Source: an uncultured Eubacteriales bacterium (GTDB lineage Bacteria; Bacillota; Clostridia; TANB77; CAG-508). Taken from it: a stretch of 64,000 nucleotides of DNA. Position 1 is the first letter of the stretch, and each line of letters starts with the position of its first letter. The notes below the pieces were generated by a model. That model was not told the DNA's origin, did not search any database, and was given only the letters and a program-made list of their open reading frames with translations. The position numbers and the translations under genes were made by a program. Of this stretch, positions 55,020 through 64,000 are shown piece by piece. Location of the stretch: positions 62,001-126,000 of the forward strand of contig CABUJR010000002.1 in NCBI GenBank assembly GCA_902492015.1, read 5' to 3'.

Positions 55020-56288
55020 ATGAAAAAAAGAGTTTTAGTATTAAATTGTGGAACCTTAGCTTCTACAGATATAAATATGTCTTTAAGATATAATGATGAA
55101 TTTGAAATTTGGGGAGCATCAACAATCAAAAATCATGGAGTATATGTTTATAAAAATTATATTGAAGATATTCCTAATATAAGTAATCCAGAATTTATAA
55201 ATATATTAAATAAAAAAATTGAAGAGTATAATTTTAAATTTATTCTAGCTCCACATGAAGATTTAGCTTTATTCTTACAGGAAAATAAAGAAAAAATTAA
55301 TGCTTGTATTGTTTGTTCAAATTATGAAACTTCTTTGCTTTGTAGATATAAAAGCAAAACTTATGAGAAAATGAAAGAATATGATTTTACACCAAAAGTT
55401 TATAAAAAAGAAGAAGTAAAAAAATATCCTGTTTTTTGTAAAAAAGATACAGATCAAGGTGGAAGACATGCTTATAAAATAGAAAATAAAGATGAATTAG
55501 AAATGTATGCCAAAGAGGATATGATTATTTGTGAATATTTACCAGGAGAAGAAATTACAATAGATTGTTTTACAAATAAAAATAGAAAGCTTTTGTTCTG
55601 TAACCCAAGAGTAGCAGACAGAATACTTGCTGGAATTGATGTTCATGCAAGAAGAATTCATATTACAGACGAAATAAAATATATCGCAGAAAGTTTAAAT
55701 AAAGAAATTGAATTTAGAGGTTATTGGTTTTTCCAAATAAAAAAAGCAGTAGACGGAAAATTTAAATTGTTAGAAATAGCAACAAGACTCCCTGGTTCGT
55801 TTAGTTTAAGCAGATGCTTGGATGTAAACTTACCATTAATGGCATTAAAAGATTTTGATGGACAAGATGTAGAACTAACATTTAATAATATAGAAATAGA
55901 AGCAGATAAACAATTTTTTGGAAAATACAAATTAGGTATAGAATATAGTTCAGTTTTTATAGATTTTGAAACTTGTTTTGAAAAAATGAAAATTATAGAT
56001 ACATTTTTAATGATGTATTTATACCAATGTTTAAATAAAAATATTGATATAAATTTAATAACTCAAGACAAAGAAAAAGCAGAAAAATACTTGATTAAAA
56101 ATAAAATAGACAAAAATATATTTAAAAATATTTTGGAGTTTTCAAGAGAAAACATAAAAAATATTTTAACAGAAAGATATATATTTTTATCAAATGATGA
56201 TAAATTAAAAAATAATATTAGAAAAGAAATTAAAGAAAATTGTTTTTCAAATAATATTATAGAAAGTTTGATTGATTGGAGAACCTAA
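55020..56288 (+). CDS. ATP-grasp enzyme with C-terminal HAD-like region
   Basis: A 422-residue protein. The N-terminal Rossmann part (RVLVLNCGTLASTDINMSLR) and ATP-grasp core (VFCKKDTDQGGRHAYKI, ICEYLPGEEITIDCFTN, KLLEIATRLPGSFS) resemble carbamoyl-phosphate synthase-like ligases. After about residue 300 comes SSVFIDFETCFEKMKIIDT, which looks like a degenerate HAD phosphatase motif because the nucleophile context DxD is absent. It starts three bases after the GNAT gene. A glycan-linked amino-acid or amide ligation role is inferred. Confidence 0.75.
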   Translation: MKKRVLVLNCGTLASTDINMSLRYNDEFEIWGASTIKNHGVYVYKNYIEDIPNISNPEFINILNKKIEEYNFKFILAPHEDLALFLQENKEKINACIVCSNYETSLLCRYKSKTYEKMKEYDFTPKVYKKEEVKKYPVFCKKDTDQGGRHAYKIENKDELEMYAKEDMIICEYLPGEEITIDCFTNKNRKLLFCNPRVADRILAGIDVHARRIHITDEIKYIAESLNKEIEFRGYWFFQIKKAVDGKFKLLEIATRLPGSFSLSRCLDVNLPLMALKDFDGQDVELTFNNIEIEADKQFFGKYKLGIEYSSVFIDFETCFEKMKIIDTFLMMYLYQCLNKNIDINLITQDKEKAEKYLIKNKIDKNIFKNILEFSRENIKNILTERYIFLSNDDKLKNNIRKEIKENCFSNNIIESLIDWRT

Positions 56289-56291
56289 AAA

Positions 56292-57377
56292 TTGGAAATT
56301 GGTAGTGAATTTTGGAAATTTGATGGAAATTTAATAAATGATAATAGTAAATTTTGGAGTTTAGGAAAAGATACAAGATTTGTTTTATCAGGAAGAACAG
56401 CGATTTTTTATGTTTTGAAAAACATATTGGTAGAAAACAATGTAAAAAAAGCATATTTACCTTCATATAGCTGTGATTCTATGGCCCAACCTTTTATAGA
56501 CTTAGGTATCGAAATAGAATATTATGATGTATATTTTAATGAAGAATTGAAATATAATATAGATTTAGAAAATGATTCAGATATATTTTTTGCAATGAAC
56601 TATTTTGGTTATTTAGAAACTAATATGGAAAAATATATCAAAAAATTTAAAGAAAAAGGAAAAATTGTAATAGAAGATATAACTCATAGCATTTTATCTA
56701 AAAAAAGATATTCAGAATATTCTGACTTTTTAATTGCAAGTTTAAGAAAATGGTTTCCAATTTCAAGTGGTGCAATAGCAATAAATGTGAAAGAAACTTT
56801 TAAATTAGATTTATTAGAAAATACAAATGATAGATTAGTAACTTTAAAAACTGCAGCTATGGAAAACAAGAAAAATTATATAAATAAAGTTAAAGAAAAA
56901 AGTTTAATAGAAACTCAAAAAGAGAAAGATGTATTTTTAAAAGAATATTCAGAAAGTAATAAAATTCTTGAGAGCGATTATCAGAACTATAAAATAGATG
57001 AAAAATCTTATAAAATATTAATGGGAATAGATATTGAAGAAATAGTAAAAAAAAGAAGAAAAAATGCAAAATTAATTTATGAAAAACTTTCTAAAAATAT
57101 TAACATAAAATTTTTAATAAATAATTTTAAAGAAGATGACTGTTTATTGTTTGTGCCGATTATTTTAAATCATAAAATTAGAGATGACTTGAGAAAATTT
57201 TTAATAGAAAATACAGTATATCTTCCAGTACACTGGCCACAAGAAGAAAAAATAAATAATATTTTTGATAAAGAGTTATCTTTAATTTGTGACCAAAGAT
57301 ATAGCTATTCTGAGATTAATTATTACTTAGAATTAATTTTAAAATTTTTAAAATTAAATTCTAGAGATAATTTGTAA
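56292..57377 (+). CDS. DegT-like PLP-fold protein, possibly divergent
   Basis: A 361-residue protein with an aminotransferase-like plan: LSGRTAIFYVLKNIL near residue 33, YLPSYSCDSM, VIEDITHSIL and SLRKWFPISSGAIAI, where Lys aligns with the PLP lysine. It is more divergent than the 52369 aminotransferase. TTG start behind GGAGA, four bases after the previous stop. It may transfer an amino group to a precursor used by the adjacent ATP-grasp enzyme, which is inference. Confidence 0.7.
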   Translation: MEIGSEFWKFDGNLINDNSKFWSLGKDTRFVLSGRTAIFYVLKNILVENNVKKAYLPSYSCDSMAQPFIDLGIEIEYYDVYFNEELKYNIDLENDSDIFFAMNYFGYLETNMEKYIKKFKEKGKIVIEDITHSILSKKRYSEYSDFLIASLRKWFPISSGAIAINVKETFKLDLLENTNDRLVTLKTAAMENKKNYINKVKEKSLIETQKEKDVFLKEYSESNKILESDYQNYKIDEKSYKILMGIDIEEIVKKRRKNAKLIYEKLSKNINIKFLINNFKEDDCLLFVPIILNHKIRDDLRKFLIENTVYLPVHWPQEEKINNIFDKELSLICDQRYSYSEINYYLELILKFLKLNSRDNL

Positions 57378-57466
57378 TTATATGTATAATAAAATATTTA
57401 ATATTTTATTATGTAATTAATATTTAGTTATTTTATAAATTTAAATAATAAGGAAAGGTTTAAAAA

Positions 57467-58450
57467 GTGGAAAAAATTATTGATCTATATTTTGATGAAA
57501 ACTACGGAAAATTATATGAGAATGTAGAAAAAGGAAAAGCTGAAATATTTGAATTTGAAAATGAAGATGGAAAAATCACAAATCAATTTTTAATAAGAGA
57601 AATTCCAGAAAAAATTGAAGAAAAAACTTTTTATGATATAGTTACACCTTATGGTTATGGTGGACCTATAATAAATTATTTAAAAGGAAATAAAGAAAAT
57701 TTATTAAAAGAATATGAAAAAAGTTTTGCAAAATTTGCAGAAGATAAAAAAATAGTTAGTGAATTTGTAAGATTTCATCCAATTTTTGAAAATGCATTAG
57801 ATATGAAGCAGATTTATAATTCAACATATATGAGAAAAACACTAATAACTAAATTAGATGAAGAAGATGTTGTTCAAAAACAAATTTCAAAAAGTGCAAG
57901 AAAAAATATAAGACAAGCACTAAATAAAGGAGTGACATATAAAATTACAGAAAAACCAGAAGATATATCTGTATTTAAAGATATTTATTATTCTACAATG
58001 GATAGAAATAAGGCAACAGATTATTATTACTTTGATGATAAATATTTTGGTGATATGTTAAAATATTATAGAGAAAACATACTTTTAATAGAGGCAGTTT
58101 TTGAAGGAAAAACAATAGCTGCTGGACTTTATTTTATATATAATAATATAATTCATATACATTTATCTGGAACATTAACTGAATATTTATATTTATCTCC
58201 TGCTTATATTTTAAGATATGCACTTGTTTTATGGGGAATAGAAAATAAATACAAAATAATTCATCATGGAGGGGGACGTTCAAATAGTGAAGATGATTCA
58301 TTGTATTTGTTTAAAAAGAATTTTGCTAAGTTATATGATGTAGATTTTTATATCGGAAAAAAAATTTGGAATAAAGAAATTTATGATAAATTATGTAAGA
58401 TGAAAAATGTAGAAGATGATGGTTTTTTTCCTGCATATAGAAAGCAATAA
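57467..58450 (+). CDS. FemAB/GNAT-like acyltransferase
   Basis: A 327-residue protein with the double-GNAT plan of FemABX-like and BioF2-like aminoacyl or acyl transferases: FVRFHPIFENA in the first half, SKSARKNIRQALNKGV near residue 142 and IHHGGGRSNSEDDSLYLFKKNFA near the C-terminus, where GGGR..S..FK is typical. GTG start with AAAGG upstream. Together with the preceding ligase and aminotransferase-like genes it suggests decoration of the glycan by an amino acid or acyl group. Confidence 0.8.
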   Translation: MEKIIDLYFDENYGKLYENVEKGKAEIFEFENEDGKITNQFLIREIPEKIEEKTFYDIVTPYGYGGPIINYLKGNKENLLKEYEKSFAKFAEDKKIVSEFVRFHPIFENALDMKQIYNSTYMRKTLITKLDEEDVVQKQISKSARKNIRQALNKGVTYKITEKPEDISVFKDIYYSTMDRNKATDYYYFDDKYFGDMLKYYRENILLIEAVFEGKTIAAGLYFIYNNIIHIHLSGTLTEYLYLSPAYILRYALVLWGIENKYKIIHHGGGRSNSEDDSLYLFKKNFAKLYDVDFYIGKKIWNKEIYDKLCKMKNVEDDGFFPAYRKQ

Positions 58451-58508
58451 AAATGACTATTAATGAAATAAGGTTACTAAAGAAAATTGAGTAAAAGAGG
58501 TAAAAATT

Positions 58509-59708
58509 ATGAAGAAAAAATTAGTTGTAATAGCAAATTTTACAAGATTACCTTGGGAAAAAGGAAACAGCAGATTCCCATATATAATTAATTTGATAGA
58601 TAAAGAAAAATTTGATGTGGAATTAATCACTTCTAGATTTTTTCATAGTGAAAAAAAACATAGAAAAGATTCTGCTTTTCTCGAGAATTTAGATTACAAA
58701 ATAACTTTAATTGATGAACCTGGGTATAAGAAAAATGTTTCAATAAAAAGATTCTTTAGTCATAAAATTTTTGCTAAAAATGTAAAAAAATATTTAGAAG
58801 CAAGTGAAAAACCAGATATTATATACTGTGCTATTCCATCACTTGATGTTGCAAATGTTGCAGGAGACTTTGCAAGCAAGAATAATATAAAATTTATAAT
58901 TGATATTCAAGATTTATGGCCAGAGGCTTTTGAAATGGTATTTAAAGTTCCAGTTTTGAAAGATATTATATTTTATCCAATGAGAAAAAAGGCAGATAAG
59001 ATATATGGAATGGCAGACAGTATAATTGCTGTTTCAGAAACTTATGCAGATAGAGCAGGAACTGTGAATAAAACATATAAACATAAATTAGGAGTATTTC
59101 TTGGAACAGATTTAGATTATTTCGATAAATGCCATAATGAACATGAAATAATAACTTTTGATAATGTTTTTAGAGTAGCATACATAGGTACATTAGGAAA
59201 TAGTTATGATATAAAATGTGTTATTGATGCTTTAAAAATATTGAAAGATAAAGGAATAAATAATATACTATTTGAAGTAATGGGAAGTGGTCCATTAAAA
59301 AGTGAATTTGAAAAATATGCAAAAGATAAGGGGGTAAATTGTGAATTTACAGGAAGATTAAATTATGAAGAGATGACAGGTTATTTGTGTATATGTGACA
59401 TTGCTGTAAATCCTATAAAAGCAGGTTCTGCAGCAAGTATAATAAATAAAGTAGGAGATTATGCAGCAGCAGGATTACCAGTTTTAAATACACAAGAATC
59501 TGCAGAATATAGAAAACTAGTTGAAGATTATGAAATAGGATATAATTTAGAAAATGGAAATATAGAAGATCTTGCAGAAGCAATAGAATATCTTTATAAA
59601 AACGAAACTTTAAGAAAGCGTTTAGGAGCAAATAACAGAAAACTTGCAGAAGAAAAATTTGATAGAAAAATAACCTATTGGAGAATTAAAGAAGTAATAG
59701 AAGAATAG
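58509..59708 (+). CDS. Glycosyltransferase family 4
   Basis: A 399-residue GT-B enzyme. N-terminal domain with the donor-acceptor cleft, including IDIQDLWPEAFEM; C-terminal domain with VAYIGTLGNSYDIK, MGSGPLKSEFEKYAK and NPIKAGSAASIINKVGDYAAAGLPVLNT, which holds the nucleotide-sugar-binding Glu-equivalent region. Resembles capsular WbuB-type transferases. Confidence 0.9.
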   Translation: MKKKLVVIANFTRLPWEKGNSRFPYIINLIDKEKFDVELITSRFFHSEKKHRKDSAFLENLDYKITLIDEPGYKKNVSIKRFFSHKIFAKNVKKYLEASEKPDIIYCAIPSLDVANVAGDFASKNNIKFIIDIQDLWPEAFEMVFKVPVLKDIIFYPMRKKADKIYGMADSIIAVSETYADRAGTVNKTYKHKLGVFLGTDLDYFDKCHNEHEIITFDNVFRVAYIGTLGNSYDIKCVIDALKILKDKGINNILFEVMGSGPLKSEFEKYAKDKGVNCEFTGRLNYEEMTGYLCICDIAVNPIKAGSAASIINKVGDYAAAGLPVLNTQESAEYRKLVEDYEIGYNLENGNIEDLAEAIEYLYKNETLRKRLGANNRKLAEEKFDRKITYWRIKEVIEE

Positions 59709-59757
59709 TATAGAAATTCTAATAAAAATTTTAAAGAAAAAATTGAAAGGAAAATAA

Positions 59758-60993
59758 ATGAATTTTATAAAAAAATATAAAAACTTTTTTTCTGACATGA
59801 TTTTAAACATGATAGGTTTTGGAATTTATATTGTAACTCAACAAATTTTGCTACTTCCAATTCTTGCTAAAATGGTAAATGATGATTTATATTCTAGTAT
59901 AGTTTTATACATATCAATATTAAATGTTGTATGTAATGTAACAGGTGGAGAACTTGGAAATGTAAGATTAGTTAGAGATAGTGTATATAAGGAAAAAAAT
60001 ATACTTGGAGATTTTACGAAAATTTTAGTAAATATATCTCCTATAATTGCTGTTATTGTTTTTCCAATTTTAATTTATTTAAAATATAGTGTAATAGGAA
60101 GCGTATTATTTACTCTTACAATACTTATGGCTAATGTAAGATTATATGCAACTTGTTTTTACAGATTAGAACAAAAATATAATAAAGTAATAATTCAAAA
60201 TATATATTATTTAGTTGGAACAATATTGAGTTTAATATTATTTAAATTTTTAGGAAATATATATTTATTATTATTTATACCAGAATTTATTTCATTAGTA
60301 GAAGCATTAAGAAATTCGGATCTTTTAAAAATGGGATTAAAGAAAACAGATGAAATGAAAAATACAATTAAAAAGTTCGGAGGCCTAGGATTTGTTTCTT
60401 TACTTACAAATTTAATGAATTATTTTGATAAATTTTTAATATATCCAATGTTTGGTGCAACATCTGTTGCAGTATATTATGCAGTAAATTCAATGTCTAA
60501 AATAGCTAGTTTAATTACTAATCCAATGTCAAGTGTTATACTTTCATGGGTATCAAATAGTGATGAAAAGAAAAGTAAAAAGAAAATTTTAAAATTAACT
60601 TTAATTTCTAATATACCAATATTGTTAGTAGTTACGATTATGACAATACCACTGACATATATTGCTTTAAGAATTTTATATAGTCAGTATATGCAAGCTG
60701 CACTAGTACTTATAATACCTATTGCGATTACAACTGCATTTGGGACTGCTGCAACTCTTATAAAATCTGTTTTATTAAAATATAGTAATACAAATAAATT
60801 AGTTTTAGCTTATGTGATATATTTTGCAAGTTTTGCGTTTTTAAGTTTTCATATGAGTAAGGCTCAAGGATTGGTAGGATTTACACTTGCAAATCTAATT
60901 TCTAAAATTATTTTATGGATATTATTTATTGTATTACTTTTAACTTCTAAAAAAACAAAACAAACAGAAATAATAGAAAGTAATGTAAATTAA
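59758..60993 (+). CDS. Oligosaccharide flippase (Wzx-like, MATE/MOP superfamily)
   Basis: A 411-residue membrane protein with about 12 hydrophobic segments, beginning with an amphipathic FIKKYKNFFSDMILNMIGFG and including LTNLMNYFDKFLIYPMFG, a common Wzx segment. It would flip the lipid-linked repeat unit to the outer face. AAAGG precedes the ATG. Confidence 0.88.
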   Translation: MNFIKKYKNFFSDMILNMIGFGIYIVTQQILLLPILAKMVNDDLYSSIVLYISILNVVCNVTGGELGNVRLVRDSVYKEKNILGDFTKILVNISPIIAVIVFPILIYLKYSVIGSVLFTLTILMANVRLYATCFYRLEQKYNKVIIQNIYYLVGTILSLILFKFLGNIYLLLFIPEFISLVEALRNSDLLKMGLKKTDEMKNTIKKFGGLGFVSLLTNLMNYFDKFLIYPMFGATSVAVYYAVNSMSKIASLITNPMSSVILSWVSNSDEKKSKKKILKLTLISNIPILLVVTIMTIPLTYIALRILYSQYMQAALVLIIPIAITTAFGTAATLIKSVLLKYSNTNKLVLAYVIYFASFAFLSFHMSKAQGLVGFTLANLISKIILWILFIVLLLTSKKTKQTEIIESNVN

Positions 60994-61095
60994 AATTATG
61001 CTAACAAAATAATAAAAAATTTATTAAGTAGATATTACTTAATTTGAAAGTAAAAAAAATGAGATATAAATTAATTAGAATAGTATGGAGGAGCA

Positions 61096-62415
61096 ATGGT
61101 GGAAAAAACTAAAGAAAAAGATAAAATATTTTCAAAGCTTTTTAGCAAAGATAATATACCAATTATATTGTTTTTAGTAATACTAATAAATTATATTCCA
61201 CTAATATTACCAAATATGATTAGTAAAGACTCTAATGGAGTTGGGACACTGCCAATGGCAATTTGTTTTGGAATTGAATGTGTTTTATTAGTGTTAACAT
61301 TTTATAAAAATATAGAAATAACAAAAAACATGAAGAAAAACATAATTGCTTTATCTATAATTTCTTTATTATTATTTTGTGTTCAAATAAAGAATTTTGT
61401 AATAGGAAAATACCAATTATTAGATTTATTTAATATTGCATGTTTATTTATTAATGTATTATTATTATTTATATGTATGATAGATTTTAAAGTTGATGAA
61501 AATAAAATAAATGTCTTTATGAAACTTATTGTATTTATGGGAATAATATCGTGTATTAATAATATGATTTTATATTTTAATGAAATACTTCAAACTTTAG
61601 GAATAACTAAAATAAGTGGCGCTATAAATATGAAAAGTTTTTTCGCAAATAGAAACCAATTTGCTTTTTTCTTATATGTAACAATAATTGCAAATATTTA
61701 TGTTATATTAATTCAAAAAAATAATTTAATATATAAATTTCTAATGATACTATTTTTAGTAAACTTATTTTTTTCAATGTCAAGAACAGGAATGCTTGTT
61801 GTAGGTATTTTCTTTGTTTTATATTTTATATTTTGTGATAAAGTTAAAACTAAAACTAAAATAATAACATTAATTTTATGTGCTATATTAGGTGTAATAG
61901 TTTTAGCGATTATGCTAAAAATTAATCCTGAATTATTAAAATATGTTGGAAGATTTGATCGTATAAAAGATTTGTCTGGAAGAACTGATATATGGGAAAG
62001 AGGTATAACTTTACTACTTCAAAGTCCTATAAATTTAATTTTTGGTGTAGGTAGATTTCAAGCTACAGAGCTATTGGTATTTAAAACTAAGAGTTTTTCA
62101 CAATTTCATAATATTTATATAGACACATTAGTAACTGGAGGAATAATGTTACTTACATATATATTATGGATTTATTATTTTGTTATGAAAAAGATAAAAG
62201 AAAGTAATATGGACAAAAAATATAAGACTTTATATAAAGCAATGTTTATAACTTTTGCAATTTATATTTGTTTTGAGAGTTTTGGCAGATTTTCTATAGG
62301 ATGTTCAGATACTTTATGTTTAATATTCTTTATATCAATTCCATTACTGCATGCTAATAGTTTGCATAGTAATAATATAAAAAAAGATGAAAAAATAGGA
62401 GAAAATAATGATTAA
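61096..62415 (+). CDS. O-antigen polymerase/ligase family protein (Wzy/WaaL-like) 1
   Basis: A 439-residue protein with about 11-12 hydrophobic segments and a long outer loop containing DLSGRTDIWERGITLLLQSPINLIFGVG, the WaaL/Wzy signature region (RxxxW...). FANRNQFAFF and FHNIYIDTLVTGG flank it. GTG-style context with GGAGG before the ATG at 61096. It overlaps the next gene by eight bases, and the two proteins are paralogous along their whole length. Confidence 0.9.
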   Translation: MVEKTKEKDKIFSKLFSKDNIPIILFLVILINYIPLILPNMISKDSNGVGTLPMAICFGIECVLLVLTFYKNIEITKNMKKNIIALSIISLLLFCVQIKNFVIGKYQLLDLFNIACLFINVLLLFICMIDFKVDENKINVFMKLIVFMGIISCINNMILYFNEILQTLGITKISGAINMKSFFANRNQFAFFLYVTIIANIYVILIQKNNLIYKFLMILFLVNLFFSMSRTGMLVVGIFFVLYFIFCDKVKTKTKIITLILCAILGVIVLAIMLKINPELLKYVGRFDRIKDLSGRTDIWERGITLLLQSPINLIFGVGRFQATELLVFKTKSFSQFHNIYIDTLVTGGIMLLTYILWIYYFVMKKIKESNMDKKYKTLYKAMFITFAIYICFESFGRFSIGCSDTLCLIFFISIPLLHANSLHSNNIKKDEKIGENND

Positions 62416-63772
62416 AAGAAGAGCTGAAAAATTTGAAATAAAAAACTTATTACCGTTTGTATTGTTTTTGGTAATATTAATAAATTATTTACCATTATTT
62501 ATTAATAATATAAACACAAAAACGTCAAATGCTGTAGGAACAAAAGCAATGGTGATAGCTTTTGGAATAGAATGCATTATGCTTTTTGTATTTTTATTCA
62601 AAACTATAAAATTTAATAAAAAATTTATTATAAATACAATATTATTAGTAATAACAACAATTATATTATTATTAATACAATTAAAAAGCTATTTGGCAGG
62701 AAATATGCAAATAATGGATTTGGCAAATATTGCTTCAATAACTGTTAATATAGCAATATTGTATTTAGCTTTTTTAAATGTACATATAGAAGAAAAAAAT
62801 ATATTTCAATTTTTTGCTGGTATTGTATTATTAGGACTAGTTGCTTGTATAGTAAATGTAGTAATATATAAAGGAGAAATTTTAAGAGTTTTAGGCATTG
62901 GCGGAGAAGCTAAACTTCAAAATGTAAAAAGCTTTTTTGCACATAGAAACCAATTTGCAATGTTTTTATATTTTTCAGTAATTTCAAGTGTTATATTATT
63001 TATAAATACAAACAAAAAATGGCTTAAAGTTTTACTTTTAATAAGCGTTTTAATATTTGGAATTAGTATTTTAATAACTGCTTCTAGAACAGGAATAGCA
63101 TGTACATTGATATTTTCTGGATTATTTTTCCTTACAACAAATAGGTTAAAATTAAAAACTAAAATTATAGTAATTTTGATTGGAATTATTCTATTATTAA
63201 TATGTGCATATATAGTATTTAATTATTTTCCAGACTTAGGAGAAAAAATAAAAACTACTATAGAGAAAGTGCTTATAAGAGAACAAACAGTCAAAACTTT
63301 TACAGGAAGATCAAAATTCTGGGATTTAGCAATTAATTTATTAATAACAAGTCCAATCTCAATTTTGTTTGGTGTAGGTAGATTTGCTGGACTTAAACTT
63401 ATAGAAAGTTATCGTGTTACACAATTTCATAATTTTTATATAGAAGCCTTAATTGCTGGCGGAATTATGGAATTATTATATTTATTATCTATATATTTTG
63501 TTGTAATAAGAAATGTGATAAAATCTAATATAGATAAAACATATAAAATATTATATGTTTGTTTATATATAAGTTATGCAGTTTATTGTAATTTTGAAAG
63601 TTTGGGAAGATTTTCAATTGGCTGTGCAGACACAATGTGTTTAGTATTTTTGATAACTATTCCATTATTACATTCAAATTCAAAAGTCATAGAAGAAAAT
63701 AAAAAACAAATCGAAGAACATAAAGAGATAAGAAATAAATTACCATATAGGAGAAAAAGTAAACAAGTTTAA
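62408..63772 (+). CDS. O-antigen polymerase/ligase family protein (Wzy/WaaL-like) 2
   Basis: A 454-residue paralogue of the preceding gene with the same landmarks: FAHRNQFAMF, TASRTGIA, FTGRSKFWDLAINLLITSPISILFGVG and FHNFYIEALIAGG, and a matching ESLGRFSIGCADT near the C-terminus. The two copies may divide polymerase and ligase roles, or one may act on a different acceptor. Translationally coupled to its partner through an eight-base overlap. Confidence 0.9.
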   Translation: MIKRRAEKFEIKNLLPFVLFLVILINYLPLFINNINTKTSNAVGTKAMVIAFGIECIMLFVFLFKTIKFNKKFIINTILLVITTIILLLIQLKSYLAGNMQIMDLANIASITVNIAILYLAFLNVHIEEKNIFQFFAGIVLLGLVACIVNVVIYKGEILRVLGIGGEAKLQNVKSFFAHRNQFAMFLYFSVISSVILFINTNKKWLKVLLLISVLIFGISILITASRTGIACTLIFSGLFFLTTNRLKLKTKIIVILIGIILLLICAYIVFNYFPDLGEKIKTTIEKVLIREQTVKTFTGRSKFWDLAINLLITSPISILFGVGRFAGLKLIESYRVTQFHNFYIEALIAGGIMELLYLLSIYFVVIRNVIKSNIDKTYKILYVCLYISYAVYCNFESLGRFSIGCADTMCLVFLITIPLLHSNSKVIEENKKQIEEHKEIRNKLPYRRKSKQV

Positions 63773-63899
63773 TAATATAAAAAGAGTTTATGATTTTATT
63801 ATATAAATTAAACTTATACTAGCTTATATAATAATAAAAATACTTATTTATAATTTAATATATAATATAAGATATATAAAATAAGGAGAATTTTTAACA

Positions 63900-64000
63900 A
63901 TGATAATTTTTAAAGGTTTAATTGCTGTTATAATTTTTTTAATAATACCAATATTTTTAGGATTGTTAATCCTAAGATTTTTAGAAAAAGAAAAAAATAA
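63900..64000 (+). CDS. Start of a membrane protein, cut by the window end
   Basis: The first 33 codons of a gene begin MIIFKGLIAVIIFLIIPIF with one hydrophobic segment and a basic flank (LRFLEKEK). AAGGAG precedes the ATG. Too short to name; likely another membrane component of the glycan locus. Confidence 0.65.
   Translation, partial: MIIFKGLIAVIIFLIIPIFLGLLILRFLEKEKN

Noticed and set aside
1..64000. CRISPR array, prophage or insertion sequence
   Set aside because: No regularly spaced direct repeats, transposase, integrase or phage structural genes were seen.

Overview
The window comes from a very AT-rich (about a quarter G+C by eye), endospore-forming, Gram-positive-type bacterium. Sporulation and germination genes (spoIVA, a gerA-gerB-gerC operon), a sortase with a neighbouring substrate, M23 and CapA-type cell-surface proteins and AGGAGG ribosome binding sites all point to Bacillota, most likely an uncultured clostridial gut lineage. 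The genus cannot be fixed from sequence alone.

Layout. 1-2.4 kb: Xaa-Pro peptidase, efp and a convergent M23 peptidase with an apparent frameshift. 2.5-4.9 kb: tRNA-Trp, then a sortase substrate, a sortase and a membrane protein. 5.0-9.4 kb: an operon of two membrane-anchored solute-binding-like proteins interleaved with XpaC-like and TelA-like proteins. 9.5-13.6 kb (minus): ger operon with a tiny fourth gene and a frameshift in gerA. 13.7-18.2 kb: pilin-like protein, spoIVA and a large acidic protein. 18.5-23.7 kb: MacAB-like ABC export system and CapA. 23.9-34.2 kb: metabolic genes (NadR-like nucleotidyltransferase, acyl-CoA ligase, dxs, an S4 RNA-binding protein, cdd, glucan phosphorylase). 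34.7-36.6 kb: three secreted-protein genes, the first carrying two frameshifts. 36.8-44.1 kb: P-loop/Asp23 protein, cmk, plsC, typA, O-methyltransferase, glmU, with two compositionally foreign small ORFs on the minus strand. 44.2-64 kb: surface polysaccharide locus with dTDP-rhamnose synthesis (rfbD, A, C, B), UDP-sugar dehydratase, aminotransferase, initiating sugar transferase, GNAT, ATP-grasp, DegT-like and FemAB-like proteins, a glycosyltransferase, a flippase and two tandem Wzy/ligase-like proteins.

Main discovery. Three conserved genes in the window (M23 peptidase, gerA and a TasA/camelysin-like secreted protein) are split by four apparent +1 frameshifts. At every junction the zero-frame codon is CGG, and skipping its C, so that the next codon read is GGT or GGA (Gly), restores the family sequence exactly. 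I scanned every CGG trinucleotide in the window on both strands. CGG is in frame in no other AT-rich gene here; its only other in-frame uses are in the two small foreign-looking ORFs at 41.1-41.5 and 42.3-42.6 kb. CGT, CGA, CGC and AGA are used as ordinary Arg codons. This suggests that CGG is an unassigned or 'hungry' codon at which ribosomes shift +1. That would be a recoding system acting at several loci, rather than random gene decay or random sequencing error.

Other items of interest are the SBP/XpaC/TelA operon, a sortase substrate with a non-canonical sorting motif, a 55-residue ger D-subunit-like gene, a dispersed hairpin repeat and a glycan locus rich in ligase- and acyltransferase-type enzymes.
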